Below, piece by piece: positions 1 to 7,429 of a DNA stretch of 14,168 nt. A model generated the notes under the pieces. That model saw only the letters and a list, made by a program, of their open reading frames with translations. It was not told the DNA's origin and ran no database searches. This stretch comes from Gemmatimonadota bacterium (GTDB taxonomy: Bacteria > Gemmatimonadota > Gemmatimonadetes > Gemmatimonadales > GWC2-71-9). The DNA lies in assembly GCA_022573095.1 (NCBI GenBank), contig JACZUR010000031.1:1-14168 (forward strand), written 5' to 3'. Numbering within the stretch: the first letter of the stretch is position 1; each line of letters begins with the position of its first letter. A program made the translations under genes and the position numbers.

Positions 1-1139
1 ATTCCTCCCTGCTCGATCTGGCGCCGCGCTTCTCCCTTTGACTTTGTTAGTCCGCTCGACGCGGCTAGCTCGACGATCGACTTGGGCAGATCCTTGAGTT
101 TGACCTCCCAGGTGGGCAATTCCTGTTCGAGAACGAGCCATGCCGACCGGTCGACATCGCGGAGATTCGCATCCTCAAACATAATTCTCGAAGCCTGTTC
201 GGCACCCCGTGCGAACTCACTCCCGTGGACTCTTTCAGTGATGTCGCGGGCTAACTCCCGGTGCGGAACTCTCAAAGTGGCGTCGCCTGCATGGTCTCCC
301 ATGAGTTCGGCGATTTCCTGCAAACTCCTAAATGTGAACATCTTTAGGTAGTTCTCGATATCGCGGTCATCCACGTTGATCCAGAACTGGTAGAACTGAT
401 ACGCCGATGTCACCTCCGGATCGAGCCACACACTGCCCGACTCGGTCTTGCCGAACTTAGCTCCGGTCGCAGTGGTTACCAGCGGCGCGCAAAGACCGTG
501 CGCCTGGCCATTTGTGGCCCGCCGGATCAGTTCGGCTCCGGCCGTGATGTTTCCCCACTGGTCGCTCCCGCCAAGCTGAAGCTCACACCCGTAATCACTG
601 TACAGCCTTAGGAAGTCGTACGCCTGCATGAGCATGTAGCTGAACTCGGCATAAGATAGACCAGAGTCCATCCTCGTTCGCACAGATTCCTTCTGAATCA
701 TGTAGGATATCGTGAAATGCTTGCCCACATCCCTCAGGAAATCGATGAGGCTGATCGAGCAGAGCCATGCAGCGTTATCTACGATCACGGCGCCCGTCTC
801 AGAATCGTCGAAGTCGAGAAAACGCGACAGTTGATCCCGCTGGCTGGCGGTATTGTGCTCGACCACATCGCGCGAGAGGAGGGGGCGCTCCTCACTCTTC
901 CCACTTGGGTCGCCGATCAGACCAGTTCCACCACCCATGAGTACGATGGGCTTACCACCGAATCGCTGGAGGTGGGCAAGCAACATAATCGGTACGAGAT
1001 TGCCGATCTGGAGACTTGGGGCTGTGGGGTCAAATCCCACGTACCCAGTTATCGGACCCGCGGCGAGGCGTCCCTTCAGTTGCTGCGTGGCATCGTATAA
1101 CAGTCCGCGCGAACGCAGCTCGGACAGAAAATTCTTCAT
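1..1139 (-). CDS. tyrS: Tyrosyl-tRNA synthetase, 3' end cut by the window
   Basis: Class I aminoacyl-tRNA synthetase that charges tRNA-Tyr in the cytoplasm. I translated the minus strand from the ATG at 1139 down to the window edge: 379 codons without a stop. The N-terminal part has the TyrRS signature GFDPTAPSL at about residues 35-43, then GLIGDPSGK (73-81), the tyrosine/tRNA-site blocks FLRDVGKHF (134-142) and GGSDQWGNITAG (190-201), and the KMSKS-equivalent KFGKT at 228-232. Residues from about 345 on, with LTKSKGEARRQI, look like the start of the C-terminal S4 RNA-binding domain. Roughly 40 residues should lie beyond base 1. The HIGH motif reads QIGN (residues 44-47): Asn in the last position is known in the family, Gln in the first is unusual. 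No clear Shine-Dalgarno precedes the start. It diverges from the penicillin-binding protein gene with about 70 bases between them. Confidence 0.95.
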   Translation of the reverse strand, partial: MKNFLSELRSRGLLYDATQQLKGRLAAGPITGYVGFDPTAPSLQIGNLVPIMLLAHLQRFGGKPIVLMGGGTGLIGDPSGKSEERPLLSRDVVEHNTASQRDQLSRFLDFDDSETGAVIVDNAAWLCSISLIDFLRDVGKHFTISYMIQKESVRTRMDSGLSYAEFSYMLMQAYDFLRLYSDYGCELQLGGSDQWGNITAGAELIRRATNGQAHGLCAPLVTTATGAKFGKTESGSVWLDPEVTSAYQFYQFWINVDDRDIENYLKMFTFRSLQEIAELMGDHAGDATLRVPHRELARDITERVHGSEFARGAEQASRIMFEDANLRDVDRSAWLVLEQELPTWEVKLKDLPKSIVELAASSGLTKSKGEARRQIEQGG

Positions 1140-1211
1140 CGGCGCAAAGCTTATGTAATCGGATGCCCGGTGGCAAGCGGTCCAGATACCTGATTACTTT
1201 TAAAGTTGCTC

Positions 1212-3320
1212 ATGAACGGTTCAAGATCGTGGTTGAGATTCCTTCCGGGTAAGGGGCCCGGCCTGCTCCTAGCCGGAGGTGGCGTGATTTCGATTGTTGG
1301 TCTTGGCTCGGGACTCGCCGTCGGCGCCTGGACCAGGGCGTGTGCCGGCGGCATCTGCCCGTCTATCGCCGTTCTCGAACAGTACAGACCCCGACAATCC
1401 TCCAAGATCTATGCCGCTGACGGGCGTTTAATAGCCGATCTGGGAGCGGATCTGCGAACGGTCACGCGGCTGGAGGATGTGTCGCCTGCCTTACGGGCGG
1501 CGTTCATTGCTGTCGAAGACAAGCGGTTTTTTGCGCACCATGGCATCGACTTTAGGCGCATAGTCGGAGCGATGCTCGCCGATTTGCGGTGTCTCTGCTT
1601 CAGAGAGGGCTTTTCGACGATCACAATGCAGCTCGCCCGCAACGTCTTTCCCGAGCGATTGCCCAGCACGAAGAATATCTCGCGCAAGATGAGAGAGGTT
1701 CTTGTCGCGCTCGAGCTTGAGCGAACCTACTCAAAAGAAAAGATTCTAGAACTGTATCTGAACCAGATCTATCTGGGCGGTAACAACTGGCTGGGTGTCG
1801 AAACCGCGTCGCAACGGTATTTCGGAAAATCAGCGTCGGACCTTAATGTCGCGGAGGCTGCTACGCTCGCGGCCGTCCCCAAGAACCCACGCTTGTACAA
1901 CCCGCTCCTGTTTCCGAGTCGCAGCGTGCAACGGCGTAACACGGTCATCAATCTCATGCGAGACCAAGGGTTCCTCGACGCGGAGGAGGCCGATCGGTGG
2001 AAGGCGTATCCGCTCGAACTTTCTTCGCGCCGAAACCTCAACGAGACAGCTCCTTACTTCGTGGAGTGGGTACGACGTGAATTGTTTGCTCGTTTCGGTC
2101 AGAACCTCTATGAACAAGGATACCGCGTTTATACCACCCTCGACCTCGACATGCAAGCCGCCGCGGAGAGGGCCTTGAGTCAGCAGCTGGTGAAAATCGA
2201 GAGTGGCGCTTACGGGGAGTACGAACACACTACGTACGCGGAATATTTGGAGCAGGACGGAAGAGACCGGAGCATCACTAACACCCCGTACCTCCAGGGA
2301 GCTTTTGTTGCGCTGGACGCTGACAGTGGGTACGTGAGGGCCATGGTGGGTGGTAGGGACTTCGGCAACTCCGAATTCAATCGAGCTACCCAGGCGGAGC
2401 GCCAACCTGGATCGAGTTTCAAGCCGTTTGTCTACACCGCTGCGATCAGATCGGGCCGGCCGGCCAGCCACATCGTCAACGATGAACCGCTGAGCCTCAT
2501 GAATGACACGGACAGCATGCCGTGGGAGCCGGTGAATTTTGAACTGAACTATCGTGGACCTATGACAATGCGGCGGGGACTCCGTTTGTCAGTGAACTTG
2601 GTGGCGATTCAACTGGGGTTGGAGTTAGGTATCCCGGCCGTCCGCGGTGAAGCACTCAGGTTTGGACTGTCGACTAGACTTCCCGGAGTTAGCTCTCTGT
2701 CAATAGGATCGGCGTCGGTGATACCGATGGAGATGGTGTCGGCCTACACGGCGTTCGCCACACTCGGGACGCGAAGCGCGGCGATTGGCATAGTTCGAGT
2801 AGAAGACGAACAGGGCAACATCGTTCTGGAGCCGCAGGTCCGGCGAGACCAAATTCTCGATGTCGAGTCGGCGTGGATCATGACCAGCATGCTTCAGGAC
2901 GTGGTGAACCGTGGGACCGCCCGTAGCGCGGTCCGAGATTCCGCCGGGTTTCGGCATCCCTCGGGCGGCAAGACAGGAACCACTAATGATGGCAGGGACG
3001 TGTGGTTCATTGGATTTACAAGCGAGTTGGTAGCCGGAATCTGGATTGGGTTTGATGTCCCTCAGCGGATCAAAGCCAACGCCTCGGGTGGGCGGTTGGC
3101 GGCTCCGGCTTGGGGAGCCTTCATGCGAGAGGTTTACGAGAGGCGACGAGAGCCGGCGGGATGGAGGAGGCCGGAGACTCTTGTGATGGCGGAAGTCGAC
3201 GGTGTGACGGGTTATCTCGCTACCCCTTATTGTCCACGCGAGATTCGCTACTTCGAATGGTTCGTTCCGGGCACTGCTCCAAAAGAATTCTGCCCCGTTC
3301 ACGATCGAGCTGAACGGTAA
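1212..3320 (+). CDS. Class A penicillin-binding protein (PBP1A type, glycosyltransferase plus transpeptidase)
   Basis: Membrane-anchored enzyme that polymerises and cross-links peptidoglycan in the periplasm. An N-terminal hydrophobic stretch (about residues 16-42, counted from a TTG at 1206) is the single membrane anchor. The GT51 domain follows: VEDKRF with catalytic Glu104, then STITMQLARN in place of the usual STITQQL, and ELYLNQIYLG. The transpeptidase domain shows all three active-site motifs: SSFK (Ser403 and Lys406), SVN (462-464) and KTGT (from 589). The total of about 702 residues is normal for PBP1A. The start could be TTG 1206 or ATG 1212, two codons apart. I chose the ATG; neither has a good ribosome binding site. 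The C-terminal tail carries two cysteines about 20 residues apart (Pro-Tyr-Cys-Pro and Phe-Cys-Pro). The gene is followed 40 bases later by an amidohydrolase on the same strand and may be co-transcribed with it. Confidence 0.95.
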   Translation: MNGSRSWLRFLPGKGPGLLLAGGGVISIVGLGSGLAVGAWTRACAGGICPSIAVLEQYRPRQSSKIYAADGRLIADLGADLRTVTRLEDVSPALRAAFIAVEDKRFFAHHGIDFRRIVGAMLADLRCLCFREGFSTITMQLARNVFPERLPSTKNISRKMREVLVALELERTYSKEKILELYLNQIYLGGNNWLGVETASQRYFGKSASDLNVAEAATLAAVPKNPRLYNPLLFPSRSVQRRNTVINLMRDQGFLDAEEADRWKAYPLELSSRRNLNETAPYFVEWVRRELFARFGQNLYEQGYRVYTTLDLDMQAAAERALSQQLVKIESGAYGEYEHTTYAEYLEQDGRDRSITNTPYLQGAFVALDADSGYVRAMVGGRDFGNSEFNRATQAERQPGSSFKPFVYTAAIRSGRPASHIVNDEPLSLMNDTDSMPWEPVNFELNYRGPMTMRRGLRLSVNLVAIQLGLELGIPAVRGEALRFGLSTRLPGVSSLSIGSASVIPMEMVSAYTAFATLGTRSAAIGIVRVEDEQGNIVLEPQVRRDQILDVESAWIMTSMLQDVVNRGTARSAVRDSAGFRHPSGGKTGTTNDGRDVWFIGFTSELVAGIWIGFDVPQRIKANASGGRLAAPAWGAFMREVYERRREPAGWRRPETLVMAEVDGVTGYLATPYCPREIRYFEWFVPGTAPKEFCPVHDRAER

Positions 3321-3344
3321 GGCGTAGCCGTTTCATCGATCGTC

Positions 3345-3363
3345 GAGAGGAGATACACCGCTG
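3345..3363 (+). promoter_or_regulatory. Ribosome binding site that supports a CTG start
   Basis: GAGAGGAG at 3345-3352 is a strong match to the anti-Shine-Dalgarno sequence and lies 8 bases upstream of CTG 3361. No ATG, GTG or TTG stands at that distance in the amidohydrolase frame. The frame is open upstream only to a TAG at 3325. GTG 3391 would lie 38 bases from this site, too far to use it. Confidence 0.6.
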
Positions 3364-4638
3364 AGGCCGATCCGGATTGAAGCCGCGGCCGTGTGGCCGG
3401 TGACCGATGCTCCGATTGGTCATGGTGCGATCCTGGTGGGCGGAGACGGCCGGATTCAAGAGATAGGCCCAAGCGCTCTGGTGCCGCTTCCGGAGGGGGC
3501 GGAGTCGATATCCTTTCCGAGATGCCTCCTCACCCCCGGGATAATCAACGCCCACACGCACCTCGAGCTAACCAACCTACGCGGCAAGATTCAGGATCCC
3601 GATTTCTTCGATTGGATCCAGCATCTCAGAAGGGAGAAGGCAGATGGCAATCAAGAGCTGTTCGTCGAGGCTTGCCGAGTGGGGATTCGGGAATTCTGGT
3701 CGTACGGAGTCACGTGCGTAGCCGATACAGGTGACAGCGGCTCGGCCGCAATCGCGCTTAGCGAGTTGGGAGGTCGTGGGATTGCATTTCAGGAGGTCTT
3801 CGGTCCCCATCCTGATCAGAGAGACAGCGCTCTAGCCGCCCTTCGCGAGAGGGTGAAAGAGTCGGTGTCCTACGCATCCGAGGCAGTGCGCGTTGGAGTG
3901 TCACCCCACGCTCCGTACACGGTGAGCGAGATGCTCTATTGTGATGTGGCAGCGTATGCCAGAGCCGAGGGTCTCCGCATCGCAGTCCACGTGGCTGAAT
4001 CGATTTCTGAAACGAAGTTCATTGTCCGGGGGGAGGGCCCTTTTGCGGACGCGTGGCAGGCCCGAGGAATTCCGCAGCCGGTCACGGCGGAGTCTCCAGT
4101 CGCCTTTTTAGAACGGGCTGGTGTTCTGGGACCCGATCTGCTGGCTATTCATTGTGTCCATGTGTCCCAGCAGGATATCCTCCGCTTGGCGGACTCGGGT
4201 ACGTGCGTAGTTGTGTGCTCCAACTCCAACGCGCGTCACGGCCATGGGCTGCCCAACCCTCTCCCGATGATAGAGGCCGGAATAAGCGTTGGGGTTGGGA
4301 CCGACTCGGTGGCGAGCTTGCCCGTTCCCGACCCGTACGCAGAAGCCCGGGCGCTCGTTGAACTGGGTTTGTCGAAACACCGGGTCGCAGAGCTGCTAAC
4401 GATCGTCGGCGCTAGGGCGACCGGTTGGGATGATGAGATCGGGTCGTTGGAGACAGGGAAATGGGCTGATTTGTGTGTCTTTGGAGGGTTCAATGCGCCG
4501 CTCGATTCCGGTTCGGTTGCCGCGGCTCTGATCGACGCTGATCAGACGGGGGTTGTTGCGACTTTCGTTGCCGGTCGCATGGTTCACGGTGCCGAAGGGG
4601 ATCGGCGCGGACGGTCGGGTGCCGTGTCGACAGGGTGA
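3361..4638 (+). CDS. Metal-dependent amidohydrolase/deaminase (TRZ/ATZ, cytosine-deaminase-like superfamily)
   Basis: A cytoplasmic amidohydrolase-fold enzyme that probably deaminates a purine- or pterin-like substrate; the substrate cannot be read from sequence. Counted from a CTG start, the family ligands are visible in order: NAHTHLEL (His65, His67), SPHAPYT (about 181-187), HVAES (His210, Glu213), HCVH (His264, His267) and GTDSVAS (Asp315). The motif usually written CPRSN appears here as CSNSN. The region resembles aminodeoxyfutalosine or S-adenosylhomocysteine deaminase relatives, so a role in menaquinone synthesis or nucleoside salvage is possible but not shown. The first ATG/GTG-type start is GTG 3391, but the ten codons before it (encoding RPIRIEAAAV) look like the first beta strand of the fold. 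A Shine-Dalgarno GAGAGGAG at 3345-3352 sits 8 bases before CTG 3361. I therefore set the start at CTG. About 425 residues, normal for the family. Confidence 0.85.
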   Translation: MRPIRIEAAAVWPVTDAPIGHGAILVGGDGRIQEIGPSALVPLPEGAESISFPRCLLTPGIINAHTHLELTNLRGKIQDPDFFDWIQHLRREKADGNQELFVEACRVGIREFWSYGVTCVADTGDSGSAAIALSELGGRGIAFQEVFGPHPDQRDSALAALRERVKESVSYASEAVRVGVSPHAPYTVSEMLYCDVAAYARAEGLRIAVHVAESISETKFIVRGEGPFADAWQARGIPQPVTAESPVAFLERAGVLGPDLLAIHCVHVSQQDILRLADSGTCVVVCSNSNARHGHGLPNPLPMIEAGISVGVGTDSVASLPVPDPYAEARALVELGLSKHRVAELLTIVGARATGWDDEIGSLETGKWADLCVFGGFNAPLDSGSVAAALIDADQTGVVATFVAGRMVHGAEGDRRGRSGAVSTG

Positions 4639-5017
4639 CAGCGGCTGGAAGGCGCACTGAAGACTCTGTCGTTAGATGATGCTGAAGCGCTTTGCAGTTG
4701 ACTGTTGGGTCGGGATCCAAACGCCCACCATGACTTTGCTGATTACGAACAGTCGGCTCTTCGCGAGGTTGGCAACATCCGTGTCGGCGTATCTGAACGT
4801 GATGGCGTCCCTTGTGAACGTTGTCCGGCTTTCCTCCGTACTCACGTTTGTTTCTAATCCTCCGGTGTGGTTGCTCGTAGCTTCGCGCAACAATGATGGC
4901 GAGGTCGCCGAAGATACGATTTGTTTTGAAACCGATTTTCTATTCTCACGACGATCTCGAAGTGTTGGGTCGGTTCTTTACACTTCCGCGCCCATTGTCG
5001 ATTCGAAGCATGCTTGA
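4639..5017. other. Intergenic stretch without a convincing gene
   Basis: Open frames exist on both strands here (plus 4676-5017, minus 4672-4893), but they overlap each other and I recognise neither. Neither has a Shine-Dalgarno sequence, and the minus frame needs a TTG start. Their amino-acid composition does not favour one over the other. The stretch may be untranslated DNA, a decayed gene, or the promoter region for the RNA-like element that follows. Confidence 0.5.
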
Positions 5018-5023
5018 GATTTT

Positions 5024-5140
5024 ACGACTCAGGGCTGTTGCCTGGGGAGGACAGTAGACACGGGAGCGACAGTTCTGGGCTTGTAAGAGCCGTCGCCCTT
5101 GGGATGGGTCCTCCTCGCTGTTGCCCCTAAGTACATCCGT
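5024..5140 (+). ncRNA. Candidate structured RNA: interrupted long hairpin with a symmetrical central bubble (6S-RNA-like shape)
   Basis: The plus strand folds by eye into nested stems. The outer stem pairs 5027-5034 with 5125-5132, with one mismatch. A bubble follows, made of CTGTTGCC (5035-5042) opposite GCTGTTGC (5117-5124). Next is a 7-bp GGAGGAC/GTCCTCC stem (5046-5052 with 5108-5114), extendable by G-U pairs. Inside that, GCGAC/GTCGC (5066-5070 with 5092-5096) is extended by GGG with CCT. At the tip GGCTT (5078-5082) pairs with GAGCC (5087-5091) around a GUAA loop of the GNRA type. Several pairs are G-U on the plus strand and would be A-C on the minus strand, so plus is the likely transcript. 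Closing stem, central bubble and apical stem recall 6S RNA, which binds RNA polymerase, but the element is shorter than typical 6S RNA. It could instead be a leader of the HNH gene that starts at 5208. No motif of a riboswitch class I know was seen. Confidence 0.45.
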
Positions 5141-5207
5141 CCTTACAATTCTAGCAGTTGGAGAGATTGATTCCCATTCTATGCGGAGGCGAACTCACAC
5201 GTAAGGT

Positions 5208-5774
5208 ATGAATGTAAATTCCCGGTGTTTGACGCTGAACGCGTCGTTTGAACCACTGACTATGGTTCCGGTTCGACGCGCCCTTCGTCTTGTCTTAGAT
5301 AGTAAGGCGGAGCTCGTCGAGGCTGATGAGAAGCGTGCGGTAAGGAGCGTTCGAATTTCACTTCCCAGACCTCTGGTTATCCGGTTAGTTCGATTTATTC
5401 ATGTTCCGAGAAAGTTCCGGCGACAGGTCACGAACACGTTCTTGTTCGCTCGAGACGACTACGCCTGTCAGTACTGTGGTAGAACGCAGCGCCAGTTGAG
5501 GACACGGGAGTGCCTGACTCGGGATCACGTCGTACCGCTGTCACAGGGTGGTACGAACGGCTGGACCAACGTTGTCACATCGTGTTCGTCTTGTAACATT
5601 CGCAAAGCCAATCGGCTCCCGCGCGAGTGCGGCATGCGGTTGAGATCCCATCCGCACGAACCACACTTCGTTCATCTCTCCTGGGCCCTGCGGCGCCTGA
5701 CGCCGATTCAGGCGAAGTACATCGGGATGTTCTATGGCGCGGACACGCTTTCCGAGCTTCGGCGTTTAGGATAA
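5208..5774 (+). CDS. HNH endonuclease family protein
   Basis: A 188-residue protein of the widespread stand-alone HNH family, cytoplasmic, expected to cut DNA with a metal ion. The N-terminus carries the family opening LTLNASFEPLTMVPVRRAL. The HNH module spans about residues 84-135. CQYC (Cys87, Cys90) and CSSC (Cys126, Cys129) form a structural zinc site, RDHVVP supplies His107, Asn121 is the middle Asn, and NIRKAN ends the motif. The C-terminal 45 residues are basic and uncharacterised, as in relatives. An in-frame TAA at 5202 fixes ATG 5208 as the furthest possible start; only AAGGT touches it, while a GGAGG lies 18 bases away. The usual role of this family in chromosomes is unknown, and no restriction or phage gene stands next to it. 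The gene may be transcribed with the structured RNA just upstream. Confidence 0.85.
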   Translation: MNVNSRCLTLNASFEPLTMVPVRRALRLVLDSKAELVEADEKRAVRSVRISLPRPLVIRLVRFIHVPRKFRRQVTNTFLFARDDYACQYCGRTQRQLRTRECLTRDHVVPLSQGGTNGWTNVVTSCSSCNIRKANRLPRECGMRLRSHPHEPHFVHLSWALRRLTPIQAKYIGMFYGADTLSELRRLG

Positions 5775-5794
5775 GGAGACCGGATCCTTATTTC

Positions 5795-5823
5795 TTGTTG
5801 CAGTTACATGAGCTCATTATTAT
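5795..5823 (+). promoter_or_regulatory. Putative sigma-70-type promoter for the acyl-CoA synthetase-like gene
   Basis: TTGTTG at 5795-5800 and TATTAT at 5818-5823 are separated by exactly 17 bases. The -10 matches the consensus at 5 of 6 positions and the -35 at 3 of 6. Transcription would begin around 5830, leaving a leader of about 20 bases that contains GGGAGAGGAAG just before TTG 5852. This would drive the run of three genes that follows. Confidence 0.45.
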
Positions 5824-5851
5824 CAAAGGTTAAACTCCTGGGAGAGGAAGT

Positions 5852-7429
5852 TTGGGCGGTCTCGATCTTGCCGCACAATTCAAGAGACGGGTAGACGAGC
5901 ACCCGGACCGAGAGTGCCTGATTCTCGGTGAAAGAAGGCTCACCTACGAACAAGTCTATGCCGAAGCCGAGGCGCTCGGTGCGGCGCTAAGTTCTCTTGG
6001 GGTGGGGCCGGGCGACTGCATTGCTGTCGATCTCCCAAACTGGCCTGAGTGGGTGGTAACTCTGCTTGCGGTAGCTCGGATTGGGGCTGTTCTTGTGCCA
6101 GTGAACCCTTCTCTCAGCTATCACGAACTCAAGTATCAGCTCCGGCACGGAGAGGTCAGTATTTGCATTGTCCCACAGCAGTATGATGAACTGGATTATG
6201 CAGAACTGTTCGACGATATGGCGGAGGAGCTCCCCGATCTTAGGCAGGTGATCACCGTAGGATCTGAGGATCAGTGGTCAGATGGGGTTGTTGTGAGTTA
6301 CGGCGAGCTCCTTTCGAGGGGGAAACGCGCGGCTGAAACGGTTGTATCGGCGGACCTGAATCCGGCGGAGGCTCCCCTCGCGATCATCTACACTCCCGGC
6401 ACACAAGGCAAGCCGAAGGGTGTTGTTCTCACACACGAGAACTTGCTGTGGACTGCAGTAGAAACAAGTCAGGCTCTTGGTCTGACCGCTGAGGACCGCG
6501 TGTTTGGAGGTGTGCCGCTGTTTACGGTGTTCGGCGTGCATATGGTGATCAGTACAATCATGGCTGGCGGTACTATTGTGCTACAGGCGAGGTTCAACCC
6601 TGCGTTAGCTCTCGAAATTATCGAGCAGGAGTCTCTTACGGTCGTTCACGGCGTCCCCACTATGTTTCAGTTAATCATGCGCGTCTCGTCGTTCTCCGAT
6701 AGAGATCTATCCAACGTCCGTACGGGGATTGTAGCGGGTAGTCCTGTATCGGCAGAGCTCGTCCGAAGCATTCGTTCTTGGAATGACGTTCAGATCGCGT
6801 ACGGGCTTACCGAGACCGGCCCGACGGTGGCTATTACGAGATTTGAAGACCCAGCCTTCGAACGAGAGACAACTGTTGGGAGGGTACTTGACGGAGTGGA
6901 TGTGAAGATCGTGGACGAGCAGTCAGCGCGCGCTGAAGACGGAAGTTCGGTAGGACAGCTTGCAGTCAGAGGACCGAATGTTATGAAAGGCTATTACAGG
7001 ATGCCTCAGGAGACCAAGAAGTCTTTCACGTCTGACGGGTACTTTCTTACCGGGGATCTGGGAAGTATCGGTCCTGGGGGCTTCCTGACTATAGTAGGCC
7101 GGAGCAACGAGATGATCATCAGGGGCGGTTACAATATTTTCCCGCGTGAGATTGAAGACGTATCAAGACTCCATCCAGCCGTCGATCATGTGTGCGTTGT
7201 GGGTGTTCCGAACGAGATACTCGGAGAGATGGTTTGCGCGTGTGTTGTACCTGTAGAGGGTGCGATCGTGACCGGCGAAGAGATAAGAGAGTTTGTCGGC
7301 GAGCATCTCGCAGCCTACAAGATACCTGATGTTATTCGCTTTGTAGACCAGCTACCGCTAAACGACGACGGGACAGTGGACAGAAAGGAACTCCAGAAGA
7401 CAATGGAAATGGAAACGAGCAAAAAGTGA
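5852..7429 (+). CDS. AMP-binding acyl-CoA synthetase-like protein with altered catalytic motifs
   Basis: An adenylate-forming (ANL) superfamily protein of 525 residues, the usual length for a fatty-acid or aryl CoA ligase, probably cytoplasmic. Start TTG 5852 follows a good GGGAGAGGAAG. Conserved blocks are HENL after the P-loop, YGLTETGP (317-324), TGDLG with Asp402, and RGGYNIFPREIED from Arg424. Two catalytic motifs differ from the family. The P-loop reads YTPGTQGKPKG (180-190) instead of YTSGTTGxPKG. In the A10 motif, normally xxGKxxR, the lysine is Thr508 (GTVDRKEL). That lysine normally orients the carboxylate and phosphate in adenylation, so the protein may be weak in or unable to perform the first half-reaction. 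It could act in the thioester step, bind a ligand, or be a pseudo-enzyme. Its stop overlaps the next start (GTGA), so it is translationally coupled to the NYN gene. The substrate cannot be read from the sequence. Confidence 0.85.
   Translation: MGGLDLAAQFKRRVDEHPDRECLILGERRLTYEQVYAEAEALGAALSSLGVGPGDCIAVDLPNWPEWVVTLLAVARIGAVLVPVNPSLSYHELKYQLRHGEVSICIVPQQYDELDYAELFDDMAEELPDLRQVITVGSEDQWSDGVVVSYGELLSRGKRAAETVVSADLNPAEAPLAIIYTPGTQGKPKGVVLTHENLLWTAVETSQALGLTAEDRVFGGVPLFTVFGVHMVISTIMAGGTIVLQARFNPALALEIIEQESLTVVHGVPTMFQLIMRVSSFSDRDLSNVRTGIVAGSPVSAELVRSIRSWNDVQIAYGLTETGPTVAITRFEDPAFERETTVGRVLDGVDVKIVDEQSARAEDGSSVGQLAVRGPNVMKGYYRMPQETKKSFTSDGYFLTGDLGSIGPGGFLTIVGRSNEMIIRGGYNIFPREIEDVSRLHPAVDHVCVVGVPNEILGEMVCACVVPVEGAIVTGEEIREFVGEHLAAYKIPDVIRFVDQLPLNDDGTVDRKELQKTMEMETSKK

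Noticed and set aside
717..1158. Plus-strand frames across the tyrS region
   Set aside because: They are shadows of tyrS, whose minus-strand translation is continuous and carries all family motifs.
4676..5017. Plus-strand frame of 113 residues and the opposing minus frame 4672-4893
   Set aside because: They overlap on opposite strands, show no known motif and no ribosome binding site. The plus frame abuts the structured-RNA region.
5027..5132. Structured region considered as a glycine or c-di-GMP riboswitch, SRP RNA or RNase P RNA
   Set aside because: The conserved core sequences of those classes are not present; only the overall 6S-like shape fits.
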